Source of the DNA: RI-242 sp038246255 | GTDB lineage: Bacteria; Planctomycetota; UBA1135; GCA-002686595 | Length of the DNA: 49,455 bases | Assembly (NCBI GenBank): GCA_038246255.1 | Contig: JBBRWC010000018.1 | Location: 1-49,455 of the forward strand | Direction: 5' to 3' | In this document: in pieces, positions 34,161-41,329 of the stretch | How the letters are laid out: the number at the start of each line of letters is the position of its first letter | Numbering within the stretch: position 1 is the first letter of the stretch | Translations under genes and position numbers: made by a program | The notes under the pieces: model-generated | Told to the model about the DNA's origin: nothing | What the model saw: the letters and a program-made list of their open reading frames with translations, nothing else | The model's database searches: none

Positions 34161-34808
34161 ATGGCCGAGACCACGACCCAGGCGCCCCCGACGCGGACCC
34201 ACTGCCCCAACTGCGGGCAAAAGATCCACCGGCAGGACATGTCCAACTGCCTGTACTGCGCCATGCCCTTCGACTTCGTGGAGAAGAAGGAGGCCAAAAA
34301 ACCCAGCGCGATCCAAGCGCGGCTCGGGCGCATGAAGGAGCACGTTGACTGGGCGGCTGCGTATGCCTGGACACCGCCGGTGGAAGCCGACCTCGAACGC
34401 GCCGCTCGGAGCATCCGCACCGGAGCCGCACTGATCGGGGTGGGTGCCCTGTTTGCCCTGTGGGGCGTCGCCGCCGACATCGGATGGGTGCGGCTCGTCC
34501 TCGGCGTCCTGCTAATTGCTGCGGGCGGCAGGCTCGTGCTTCCCGGCCTGAGCTTGCGCCGTGCGCGGCTGCGCCTGCCCCTGCTGCGCCGCGCGGCCCT
34601 CGTGTCCGACCGCCGTAGCGAGACGAACCTGCGCGGGTTGAGCGGAAGCACGACCTACTTCTTCCAGCTCGAGCTGGAGGACGGCGGCAGCGGTGAGTTT
34701 CGCTATCCCGCGCGCGGCATTCAAGACGACCTCTTGGTCAAGGGCAACACGGGCCTCGCCTACACCCGCGGCGACGAACTCGTGGCTTTCAAGAACATCA
34801 AAGTCTGA
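34161..34808 (+). CDS. Zinc-ribbon membrane protein of unknown function
   Basis: 215 aa. The N-terminal zinc ribbon has two CxxC pairs (HCPNCGQKIH at about 14-23, NCLYCAMPFDF at about 29-39). Two transmembrane helices lie at about 86-130 (GAALIGVGALFALWGVAADI, VRLVLGVLLIAAGGRLVLPG). A C-terminal soluble domain (SSTTYFFQLELEDG-like, GSGEFRYPARGIQDDLLVKG) resembles small beta-rich DUF domains that report on membrane proteins. No function can be assigned. It follows the sigma-factor gene by 207 bp and has its own likely promoter. Confidence 0.8.
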   Translation: MAETTTQAPPTRTHCPNCGQKIHRQDMSNCLYCAMPFDFVEKKEAKKPSAIQARLGRMKEHVDWAAAYAWTPPVEADLERAARSIRTGAALIGVGALFALWGVAADIGWVRLVLGVLLIAAGGRLVLPGLSLRRARLRLPLLRRAALVSDRRSETNLRGLSGSTTYFFQLELEDGGSGEFRYPARGIQDDLLVKGNTGLAYTRGDELVAFKNIKV

Positions 34809-34851
34809 CCGCTTGAAAGGAATCGGCACGGCCTAAGCGAAGTAGCGGTCA
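34806..34851. terminator. Possible bidirectional hairpin between convergent genes
   Basis: An 8-bp perfect stem (tgaccgct / agcggtca) with a 30-nt internal region starts inside the stop of the zinc-ribbon gene, in the gap before the convergent nagB-like gene. The loop is long and there is no T-run, so confidence is low. The adjoining 34852-34915 region contains a word (tcgcctggcggc...ttgg) shared with the palindrome core at 35830-35857. Confidence 0.3.
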
Positions 34852-34915
34852 GTTGCCTTCTGGCCCATCGCCTGGCGGCGTTGGAGCGCAGCGGCCGGCA
34901 GCGCTCGCGGAGCGA

Positions 34916-35698
34916 TCAGCCGAGCTCGGCGGCCGCGGCAGAGTCGAGCAAGAGTTGGCAGTCCTTGTGCCCAAAGAGGCACGAAAGCGGCGCGTCCTTG
35001 TCCTGACTGGACGTGAGCGCACGGTGCACCGCCGCAGCGCGGTCGGCGCCAAAAGCGAGCACGCGGATGCGCTTCGCGGAGCGGATCGTGCCGAGGCCGA
35101 GCCCCATCGCGCGCGCCGGGATCTCACCCAGGCCGGGATGGTCCGTCGCGAGTTCGCGCCGCGTGACCTCGTCCAGCTCGACAATGGACGTGCGCGCGGC
35201 GGGGTCGCTGCCCGGTTTGTGGAAACCCAACCGACCGCTCGATCCCATCGGCACGGGCAGGATGTCGATCGGATCGCACGCGGCAAGCGCGGCCTCGAAC
35301 GCCTGCATGTGGGCGGCGAGGTCCGCCTCCCCCACGCTGCCGTCGAGGAAGTGGATGTTCTCCTCGCGCGCACCCCACTGGTCAAAGAGGTGCTGGCGCA
35401 GCCACTGGTGCATCGAACCAGGCTCCGCGGGCGAGCGGCCGACGAACTCGCCGAGCTCGAACGTCTTGAGATCCGACACGGGCAAGCCGCCCTTCTCCTC
35501 GATGCCCGACAGGCGGATCAGCTCCTTCGCGAGGAAGTCCATCGGCGCGCCGGAATAGAACCCGAGCACCGCGTTGCCGCGCTGATAGCGCTTCGTGCGG
35601 ATCCAATTGCCCATTTCGCGCACGACGGACAACATGGCTTCGCGCGCATCGTCAAAGACCAGCGTCTTGACGGGCATGAACTCGATCTCGCGCTTCAA
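34916..35698 (-). CDS. NagB-like glucosamine-6-phosphate deaminase/isomerase
   Basis: 260 aa from a TTG at 35698, preferred because an AGGAG lies 6 nt upstream, which is unusual for this window. An ATG at 35677 (MPVKTLVFDD) is the alternative. Motifs are AVLGFYSGAPMDFLAKEL (phosphate-sugar binding), SDLKTFELGEFVG, SMHQWLRQHLFDQW, ILPVPMGSSGRLGFHKPGSD and IRSAKRIRVLAFGADRA. It opens glucosamine-6-phosphate to fructose-6-phosphate plus ammonia if specificity is conserved. The usual GxGxDGHIAFNEP motif appears changed to PMGSSGRLGFHKPG, so the substrate may differ. It lies downstream of thiD, separated by a palindromic element. Confidence 0.82.
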   Translation of the reverse strand: MKREIEFMPVKTLVFDDAREAMLSVVREMGNWIRTKRYQRGNAVLGFYSGAPMDFLAKELIRLSGIEEKGGLPVSDLKTFELGEFVGRSPAEPGSMHQWLRQHLFDQWGAREENIHFLDGSVGEADLAAHMQAFEAALAACDPIDILPVPMGSSGRLGFHKPGSDPAARTSIVELDEVTRRELATDHPGLGEIPARAMGLGLGTIRSAKRIRVLAFGADRAAAVHRALTSSQDKDAPLSCLFGHKDCQLLLDSAAAAELG

Positions 35699-35771
35699 CG
35701 GGGGCTCCTGGGGGCGTCGTGGGGGCTGGGGTCGAAGGGGCGCTTGGAACGGCGCGCCGACGGCGGGCATT

Positions 35772-35895
35772 CTAGCCCGGGTTATTCATCAGGTTTTCGA
35801 GCGGACGAGCCCAACCGGCGGCCTTCGGCCGTCTTTCGTCGCCTGGCGGCACTTGGGCTCGTCTGCTCGAAAACCTGATCAATGACCCGGGCTAG
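35772..35895. repeat. 124-bp palindromic element (43-bp inverted arms)
   Basis: Left arm 35772-35814 and right arm 35853-35895 are inverted copies with 3 mismatches in 43 bp (each ends in CTAGCCCGGGT at the outside and TTGGGCTCGTC at the inside). A 38-bp core holds smaller GC-rich hairpins (ggccttcggcc, cgcctggcg). The outer CTAG supplies the TAG stop of thiD (35892-35894). This looks like a non-autonomous palindromic repeat or MITE-like element rather than a simple terminator. It carries no ORF. Confidence 0.9.
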
Positions 35896-36731
35896 TCGCC
35901 CGCGCCCGGATCGAGCCCCAGGGCGAGGGGGCCGCGGCCGCCGCCCAACGCCGGTGCGGCCGCGATCGCGCGGTGGATCCACCCCAGGGCGGCCGCAACG
36001 GCCTTTTCCAGCGGCTCGCCGCGCGCCAATCGGGCGGTGATGGCGGCGGAAAGCGCGCAGCCCGAGCCGTGGGTGGAGCGTGTGCGAATACGCGGCCGCT
36101 CGAACGGGCAGGGCGCGGCTCCGCGGACCACCAAGAGATCCTGGACGGTCGTGCCTGAGCCGCTGCCGTCCTTGAGCAACACGGCGCGTGCCCCAAGCTC
36201 GAGCAGGCCCTGCGCAAGCTGGCGCCGTCCGGCGGGGCTCACGTCGGGCGCGCGTGTTTCCCCAAGCAGCGCTGCCGCTTCGAAGAGGTTCGGGGTGAGG
36301 AGTCCGGCGTGGGGCACGAGATGGCGCGCGAACGCGGCCACCGTGAGCGCATCGCCCAGCGGGTCGCCGTGTTTGCTGACCAGCACCGGATCGACGATCA
36401 AAATCGGAGGCCCCGCAAGCTGGCCGTACCACTGTGCGACGGCGCGAACGACCGGCGCAAACCCTAGCGATCCGGTTTTCATCGCGCTCGGAGGGATGTC
36501 CTCAGCGCACGCGGCGGCCTGCCCTACGACAAGGTCCGCATCGAGACCTTCGACCGCACGGACACCGCGTGTGTTCTGCACGGTGATCAGGCTGACCGCG
36601 GCCATGCCGTAAACACCGTGGGCTGCGAAGACCTTGAGGTCCGCTTGCAGTCCCGCGCCCCCGGAGGGGTCCGATCCGGAAATCGTCAGCGCGACGGGCG
36701 GGCGCGCTGCGATGTCCTTGGTGGCGCTCAT
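35892..36731 (-). CDS. thiD: Hydroxymethylpyrimidine (phosphate) kinase
   Basis: 279 aa. It starts MSATKDIAARPPVALTISGSDPSGGAGLQADLK, the standard ThiD substrate-binding start, and has VYGMAAVSLITVQNTRGV, LIVDPVLVSKHGDPLGD, LLTPNLFEAAALLGE, LLKDGSGSGTTVQDLLV and the anion-hole/catalytic THGSGCALSAAI. It phosphorylates HMP and HMP-P for thiamine synthesis or salvage. Its ATG overlaps the helicase stop (ATGA). Its stop codon is part of the palindromic element that follows, so the last few residues may come from that element. No other thiamine gene is in the window. Confidence 0.95.
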   Translation of the reverse strand: MSATKDIAARPPVALTISGSDPSGGAGLQADLKVFAAHGVYGMAAVSLITVQNTRGVRAVEGLDADLVVGQAAACAEDIPPSAMKTGSLGFAPVVRAVAQWYGQLAGPPILIVDPVLVSKHGDPLGDALTVAAFARHLVPHAGLLTPNLFEAAALLGETRAPDVSPAGRRQLAQGLLELGARAVLLKDGSGSGTTVQDLLVVRGAAPCPFERPRIRTRSTHGSGCALSAAITARLARGEPLEKAVAAALGWIHRAIAAAPALGGGRGPLALGLDPGAGD

Positions 36732-38785
36732 CGCTTGCGGCGCGCGGCGCGCTTTTTCGCAACCTTCGCGGCTTGGGTCGGCGGAGCGCTCGTTCCCGCC
36801 GCCAACCAGCCCTTGGGCGGCCGCTCGCCTTTGATCTCATACACGAAGCGCGACACGTGGGACTCCACACGGCCCCCGCCGCGGGCGCGGGATCCGCACC
36901 AACTAAGGATCAACTTCTCCATCGCGCGGGTGATGCCGACATAACACAGTCGGCGCTCTTCCTCGATCGCGCTGCCCCCTTCGCGCTCTTCCTTCGCGGA
37001 CCGTGCGTGGGGCAAGATGCCCTCTTCGAGGCCCACGAGGTAAACACGCGGAAACTCGAGGCCCTTCGCGGCGTGCAGCGTCATCAGTGTCACGCGGTCG
37101 GGCCGTTCGCCGTCCTTCTTCGAATCGCTGGAGGTGTCGAGCGTCAGCTCGTCGACGAACTTTTGCAGGCTTGGTCGTTTTGCGCGACGCACGTGACGCC
37201 GCGCCATCTCGACCAGGTCGTCCACCGCGCGCCAGCGCTTCGTGCGCTCGGCCTCGTCCGGGTATGCACGATCGACCTCGCTGCGGTAGCCAACCCGCTC
37301 GATCAGTTCCTCGATCCGGCCGGGAAGTTCCTTGCCCATCGGCTGGGCGGCCCATTCGGCGATCGAGGCGAGCATGGCGCGTGCAGAGCGCGCGGCACCG
37401 TCGAGCACACGCGCTGCCGTGGCGTGTTCGACCAGCACATCGGCCACCGTCAATCCCTGCAGCGTCGCATGCTCGAGCGCGCGGTCGACGCTGGACTTGC
37501 CAATGCCCCGCGGCGGACGATCGATCACACGCAGCAGCGCGGACTCGTCCTTTGAGTCAAGGCCGAGCCGCAGGTAGGCGACGAGGTCGCGCACTTCCTT
37601 GCGGTCGAAAAAACTCATCCCGCCGACGAGGGTGTACGGCACTCCGCGGGCGCGGAACTGGCTTTCGAAGACACGCGGCTGGGTCGCCGTGCGGAAGAGC
37701 ACCGCGACGTCGGCGAAGCGCAACTGCCGCGCTTCGACGAGGCTGTGGACCTCGCGCGCGATGTGATCCGCTTCGGCGAGGTCGTCCTCGGCCGTGAACG
37801 CGGTGACAGGTTCGCCCGATGGCAGGTGGGCGCGCAACGTCTTCGGGTGGCGGCTTGGATTGTTGGCGATGACTTTGTTGGCCGCGGCGAGGATCTCCGG
37901 ACTGGAGCGATAGTTCGTCTCCAACCGAATCACCGCGGCCCCGGGGAAATCGCGCTCGAACCCCAGGATCTTGCGCACGTCCGCGCCGCGCCAACCGTAG
38001 ATGGATTGGTCGTCGTCGCCCACCGCGCAGAGGTTCCCCTTGGGCCCGGCCAGTTGGCGCACGATCTCGTATTGGGGCGCGTTCGTGTCCTGGTACTCGT
38101 CCACCTGCAAATAGCGCCAGCGCTTGCGTTCGACGGCGCGAACGTCCGCGTGCTCCGCGAGGAGCTTGAGAGCCTCGAGCAAAAGGTCGTCGAAATCGAG
38201 CGCGCGGCTGCGTCGCAGCCACTTCTGGTAACCGATGTAGGCGCGACCGACGAGCTCGTCCATGTCGTCGCCCGCCGTTTCGAGGAACGCCTCGGGAGTG
38301 ATCAGGCGGTTTTTTAACAGGCCGATCTTGCCAGCGAGGTCCCGCGGCCGAATCGTGGTTTCGGGGACACGCAGCTCGCGCAACACCTGCTTCAGGCCCG
38401 ACTGCTGGTCCGCTTCGTCGGCGAGCGCAAACCGTTCGCCCAAGCCCAGTCGCGCGGAGTGTTCGCGCAGCAGGGCCAGGCAGTAGCTGTGGAACGTGCC
38501 GATCGTGAACAGGCCCGCGGCTTCCTTGCCGACGATGTCCTCGACGCGCTCCTGCATCTCGCGCGCCGCCTTGTTCGTGAACGTGACACACAGGACGTTC
38601 TCGGGCCGCACACCCAAGGTCAGAAGGTGCGCCGCTCGCACCGTCACGACGCGCGTTTTCCCACTGCCCGCGCCCGCGAGCACGAGGACCGGTCCCTCGG
38701 TCGTGCCGACGGCCTCGCGCTGCTCGGGATTCAGGCCCTCGATCAGGAACTCGATCCGTTCCTTCAGCAGTCGTTGGGCGAGCAT
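36728..38785 (-). CDS. UvrD/PcrA-type superfamily 1 DNA helicase
   Basis: 685 aa from ATG 38785 (MLAQRLLKERIEFLIEGLNP); the longer upstream frame is shadow. Walker A is GAGSGKTRVV (38-47). Other helicase motifs are VTFTNKAAREMQ, VDEYQDTNAPQYEIV, VGDDDQSIYGWRGADV, ETNYRSSPEIL, VALFRT-type (VAVLFRTATQ), VTLMTLHAAKGLEFPRVYLVGLEEG and YVGITRA. It is a 3'-5' helicase for repair and replication restart. The C-terminus is Lys/Arg-rich (AKVAKKRAARRKR). It is coupled to thiD. Confidence 0.96.
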   Translation of the reverse strand: MLAQRLLKERIEFLIEGLNPEQREAVGTTEGPVLVLAGAGSGKTRVVTVRAAHLLTLGVRPENVLCVTFTNKAAREMQERVEDIVGKEAAGLFTIGTFHSYCLALLREHSARLGLGERFALADEADQQSGLKQVLRELRVPETTIRPRDLAGKIGLLKNRLITPEAFLETAGDDMDELVGRAYIGYQKWLRRSRALDFDDLLLEALKLLAEHADVRAVERKRWRYLQVDEYQDTNAPQYEIVRQLAGPKGNLCAVGDDDQSIYGWRGADVRKILGFERDFPGAAVIRLETNYRSSPEILAAANKVIANNPSRHPKTLRAHLPSGEPVTAFTAEDDLAEADHIAREVHSLVEARQLRFADVAVLFRTATQPRVFESQFRARGVPYTLVGGMSFFDRKEVRDLVAYLRLGLDSKDESALLRVIDRPPRGIGKSSVDRALEHATLQGLTVADVLVEHATAARVLDGAARSARAMLASIAEWAAQPMGKELPGRIEELIERVGYRSEVDRAYPDEAERTKRWRAVDDLVEMARRHVRRAKRPSLQKFVDELTLDTSSDSKKDGERPDRVTLMTLHAAKGLEFPRVYLVGLEEGILPHARSAKEEREGGSAIEEERRLCYVGITRAMEKLILSWCGSRARGGGRVESHVSRFVYEIKGERPPKGWLAAGTSAPPTQAAKVAKKRAARRKR

Positions 38786-38858
38786 GGCGTGGAGGTCGCG
38801 GCGGTTGCGCCCTATCCTACGCGTTATCCGCCGCCGGTCCCCACACGTCCCCACGAAC

Positions 38859-39527
38859 ATGGCCGACCAACTGCTCCCCGCCGTCGAAGTCATCCCCAAC
38901 ACCTCCGTCCGCTGCGCCGTGGTGTGGTTGCACGGCCTCGGGGCCGATGGCCACGACTTTGAGCCGATCGTTCCGGAACTCGGTGTGAAGGATCTGGGTG
39001 TGCGCTTCGTCTTTCCGCACGCGCCGGTGCGTCCCGTCACGCTCAACGGCGGCATGCCGATGCGCGCGTGGTACGACATCACCGGCCTCGACCTCAACCG
39101 ACGCGAGGACGAGGACGGTGTACTCGATTCCACGGCGCGGGTGCGCGCGTTGATCGAGCGCGAAATGGAGCGCGGCATACCGGCCGAGCGAATCGTGCTG
39201 GCGGGCTTCAGCCAGGGCGGAGCGATCGCGCTCCACCTCGGACTGCGGTTCGATGCGCGGCTCGCAGGAGTGATTGCGCTCTCGACGTGGCTGCCCCGCG
39301 CCGCGCACCTTGAGAAGGAAGCGGCGCCGGCCAACCGCCCCACGCCGTTCTTGCTGTGCCATGGCAGCGCGGATCCGATGGTTCCGGTGGAACGCGGCCG
39401 GGCGGCGCGACTCGAACTCGAGCGCCACGGCTACGACGTGGTGTGGCACGAGTACCCGATGCAACACCAGGTGTGCCCCGCGGAGATCCGCGCGATCGGC
39501 GGATTCCTGCGGCAAGTGCTCGCCTGA
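38859..39527 (+). CDS. Alpha/beta hydrolase, carboxylesterase/phospholipase family
   Basis: 222 aa from ATG 38859. It has VVWLHGLGADGHDFEPIVPE, the nucleophile Ser118 in LAGFSQGGAIAL, Asp172 in CHGSADPMVP and His203 in EYPMQHQVCP. Length and motifs match the small bacterial carboxylesterase (EstB-like) group, which hydrolyses short-chain esters or lysophospholipids. No signal peptide. It is transcribed divergently from the helicase gene (73-bp gap, in which cctatcctacgc around 38813 could be a -10). Confidence 0.92.
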   Translation: MADQLLPAVEVIPNTSVRCAVVWLHGLGADGHDFEPIVPELGVKDLGVRFVFPHAPVRPVTLNGGMPMRAWYDITGLDLNRREDEDGVLDSTARVRALIEREMERGIPAERIVLAGFSQGGAIALHLGLRFDARLAGVIALSTWLPRAAHLEKEAAPANRPTPFLLCHGSADPMVPVERGRAARLELERHGYDVVWHEYPMQHQVCPAEIRAIGGFLRQVLA

Positions 39528-39533
39528 ACGGCG

Positions 39534-39568
39534 CGCGGACCGCACCCCTATTGAAGGTGCGGTCCGCG
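39534..39568. terminator. Strong hairpin between convergent esterase and rpmG
   Basis: A 13-bp perfect stem (cgcggaccgcacc / ggtgcggtccgcg) with a 9-nt loop lies 6 bp after the esterase stop and about 75 bp beyond the end of the convergent rpmG gene. It has no T-run but is very stable; likely a bidirectional transcription end. Confidence 0.6.
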
Positions 39569-39643
39569 GCGGACGGAAGGAGCGGCGGCGCGAAGCTCAA
39601 CCGATCGGGCGGAAGCGCGCGGGCGGGCGCTCAGGGCCCAAGG

Positions 39644-39802
39644 TCAAAGCTTGCGTTCCTTGTGGTCGGTGTGGTGCCGGCAGAAGGGGCAGTACTTCTT
39701 CTTCTCGAGCTTGTACGCCGCTTTCTGGCGTTTGTGCGTCGTGTAGTTCCGGTTCTTGCACTCGTTGCAGACGAGGAAGATGAAGCGCTCTTTGATCTTC
39801 AC
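39644..39802 (-). CDS. rpmG: 50S ribosomal protein L33
   Basis: 52 aa, start GTG at 39802: KIKERFIFLVCNECKNRNY, then TTHKRQKAAYKLEKKKYCPF and CRHHTDHKERKL. This is the canonical L33 with two CxxC zinc pairs (Cys12/15 and Cys38/41), so it is the zinc-containing (C+) form. It follows rpmB in the same direction, separated by about 90 bp with a 9-bp tandem repeat. Confidence 0.95.
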   Translation of the reverse strand: MKIKERFIFLVCNECKNRNYTTHKRQKAAYKLEKKKYCPFCRHHTDHKERKL

Positions 39803-39820
39803 GGGATTTGCGGCCCTTTG

Positions 39821-39862
39821 GGCGAACGGGGCGGGGGCGAACGGGGCGAACGGGGCGAACGG
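39821..39862. repeat. 9-bp tandem repeats between rpmB and rpmG
   Basis: ggcgaacgg occurs once at 39821-39829 and then three times in perfect tandem at 39836-39862, in the spacer between the L28 and L33 genes. It is immediately upstream of the rpmG start, so copy number could alter the leader of this gene. Confidence 0.8.
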
Positions 39863-39892
39863 GGCGGTCGGGGGCGAAGGGGAGGACGGCGG

Positions 39893-40186
39893 TCAGGACG
39901 ATGTCTTGGCTTTGCGGACGGCCTTGACCAGCGGGAAGCGCAGCACTTTGCCGCCGCGCGCGAGCTCGAGGAACCCCGTCTTGATGACCTTGGTCGACAC
40001 CCGCAGACGCTCAACGGTGCCGTCGGGCATCACGACGCGGATCTTTTGGATGTTCGGCTTGAAGGTGCGCTTCGTGTGGCCGGTGGTCTTGATACCGACG
40101 CCGCCCTTCGACTTGGCCAAACCGCGGCGGGCGATGGAGCCGCCGAAGCGCGTTTTCCGACCGGTGACTTCGCAGACGCGGGACAT
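39893..40186 (-). CDS. rpmB: 50S ribosomal protein L28
   Basis: 97 aa: MSRVCEVTGRKTRFGGSIAR, then SKGGVGIKTTGHTKRTFKPNIQ, IRVVMPDGTVERLRVSTKVIKTG. This is a standard L28 with a slightly extended basic C-terminus (VRKAKTSS). A longer frame upstream is Pro/Arg-rich and is rejected. It probably forms an operon with rpmG. Confidence 0.96.
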   Translation of the reverse strand: MSRVCEVTGRKTRFGGSIARRGLAKSKGGVGIKTTGHTKRTFKPNIQKIRVVMPDGTVERLRVSTKVIKTGFLELARGGKVLRFPLVKAVRKAKTSS

Positions 40187-40325
40187 GGCTTTCTTGGGCG
40201 GCCCGCGTGTGCGGCGCCGCGTGGGGCTTGGGGTATGCGGTCGATCCCGGAGGCGCCTCGCCCAGCGCACGCTGGACCGGTCAGGCCGCGGCGGGCCCCG
40301 GGGATTCCGAAGGGGAGGGGGGAAG

Positions 40326-40331
40326 AAGATA
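40326..40331 (-). promoter_or_regulatory. Possible extended -10 upstream of rpmB
   Basis: On the minus strand TGCTATCTT (TATCTT preceded by TG and one base) lies about 140 nt before the L28 ATG, in the 216-bp gap between the glutathione transferase gene and rpmB (40187-40402). No clear -35. Confidence 0.25.
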
Positions 40332-40402
40332 GCAGGGCGGCGCCGCGGCGGGAAGCCTCGGGCCGCAGCACAAAGCTCCATGAGCACGTTTTGCGTAAAA
40401 GG

Positions 40403-41071
40403 CTACGCGGAAAAGGCCTCGAGCCGCTCCAGCGCGCCGCTGGGGGCCTCGAGCTCCCCCACTTCAATAGCTTTTGCCCGCCTAATCCCGTTGTCGCGGT
40501 CCATGCGGACGAGGAAACGGTCGACGGCCGGGAAGCGGTCCGCGTAGTCGAACCAGCGCCGCGCCCAGCGGCCGATCGCCACGAAGTAAGCGTCGAGGAT
40601 CGTTCGGCGCCCCAACAGGAAGTGGTTGAGCTCCTCGAGGTGGGTGTTGACGAACTTCAGGTGCTCGGCGACACGCTCCTTCGCCGTTTCGACGAGGACG
40701 GGGTGCAACTTCTCGTCGGGTGCGTACTTGCCGGTCTTAAAGATCGGGTAGTGGGCGACGTGAAAGCCCGAGTCCAGGTAGCTCAGCCACTGATTCAAGA
40801 GCGCGCGCTCGCTCGTCCCGGCGGGCGGCGCGAGCTCGAGCTGCGGGTTGGTGTCCGCAAGATGCGCGAGCAGGGCATTGTTCTCGTAGACGACAACGTC
40901 GCCAAAGCGCATGACCGGCACCGTGCCGTGCGGGCTCATCGCGCGGAATGCGGGCAGCGTCGTTTGGTCCTTTTCGACCCGCACCAGGCGATAGGGTTGT
41001 CCGATCCACTCGAGCACGATGATCTCGGACAGGGCGCATGTCCCGGGCCGGAAGTAAAGCGTGGCTTCCAT
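40403..41071 (-). CDS. Glutathione S-transferase family protein
   Basis: 222 aa from ATG 41071 (MEATLYFRPGTCALSEIIVLEW). The thioredoxin-like N-domain has VEKDQTTLPAFRAMSPHGTVPVM with cis-Pro and VVYENNALLAHLADT. The helical C-domain (about 90-222) has LNQWLSYLDSGFHVAHYPIF and HFLLGRRTILDAYFVAIGRWAR. This is close to bacterial beta-class GSTs; the N-terminal CALS places a Cys at the usual catalytic position. It could conjugate glutathione or a related thiol. Whether this organism makes glutathione is not shown here. Confidence 0.9.
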   Translation of the reverse strand: MEATLYFRPGTCALSEIIVLEWIGQPYRLVRVEKDQTTLPAFRAMSPHGTVPVMRFGDVVVYENNALLAHLADTNPQLELAPPAGTSERALLNQWLSYLDSGFHVAHYPIFKTGKYAPDEKLHPVLVETAKERVAEHLKFVNTHLEELNHFLLGRRTILDAYFVAIGRWARRWFDYADRFPAVDRFLVRMDRDNGIRRAKAIEVGELEAPSGALERLEAFSA

Positions 41072-41267
41072 GCCCGCGATGGTAACCGCCGCTGCGGCCA
41101 CTCGGACGCCGCGGCGCGCACGGCCACGCGCGACTGGCCGGCCCGCGCGGGTCTCACCCGGAGCGGATCACGCGGTTCGACATCGCGCGCGCGATCCACG
41201 CAGCACCCGCCGAATGGGTCGCGCGTGGCTGCGGGACAGGGTCGGATTCGAGCTGGGCTGAATGCAA

Positions 41268-41304
41268 ACCGCCCACCCGGCGCTCTTGGCACCGGATGGG
41301 CGGT
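41268..41304 (-). terminator. Rho-independent terminator of the BNR-repeat gene
   Basis: A stem of 12 bp with one internal mismatch (accgccca-c-ccgg / ccgg-a-tgggcggt) and an 11-nt loop, lying 26 bp after the stop of the secreted repeat protein. It is followed on the minus strand by TTTGCATT. The position and orientation fit an intrinsic terminator. The rest of the 258-bp gap (41072-41329) holds nothing recognised. Confidence 0.6.
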
Positions 41305-41329
41305 CGGAATCCCGTGCGGATGCCTGCGA

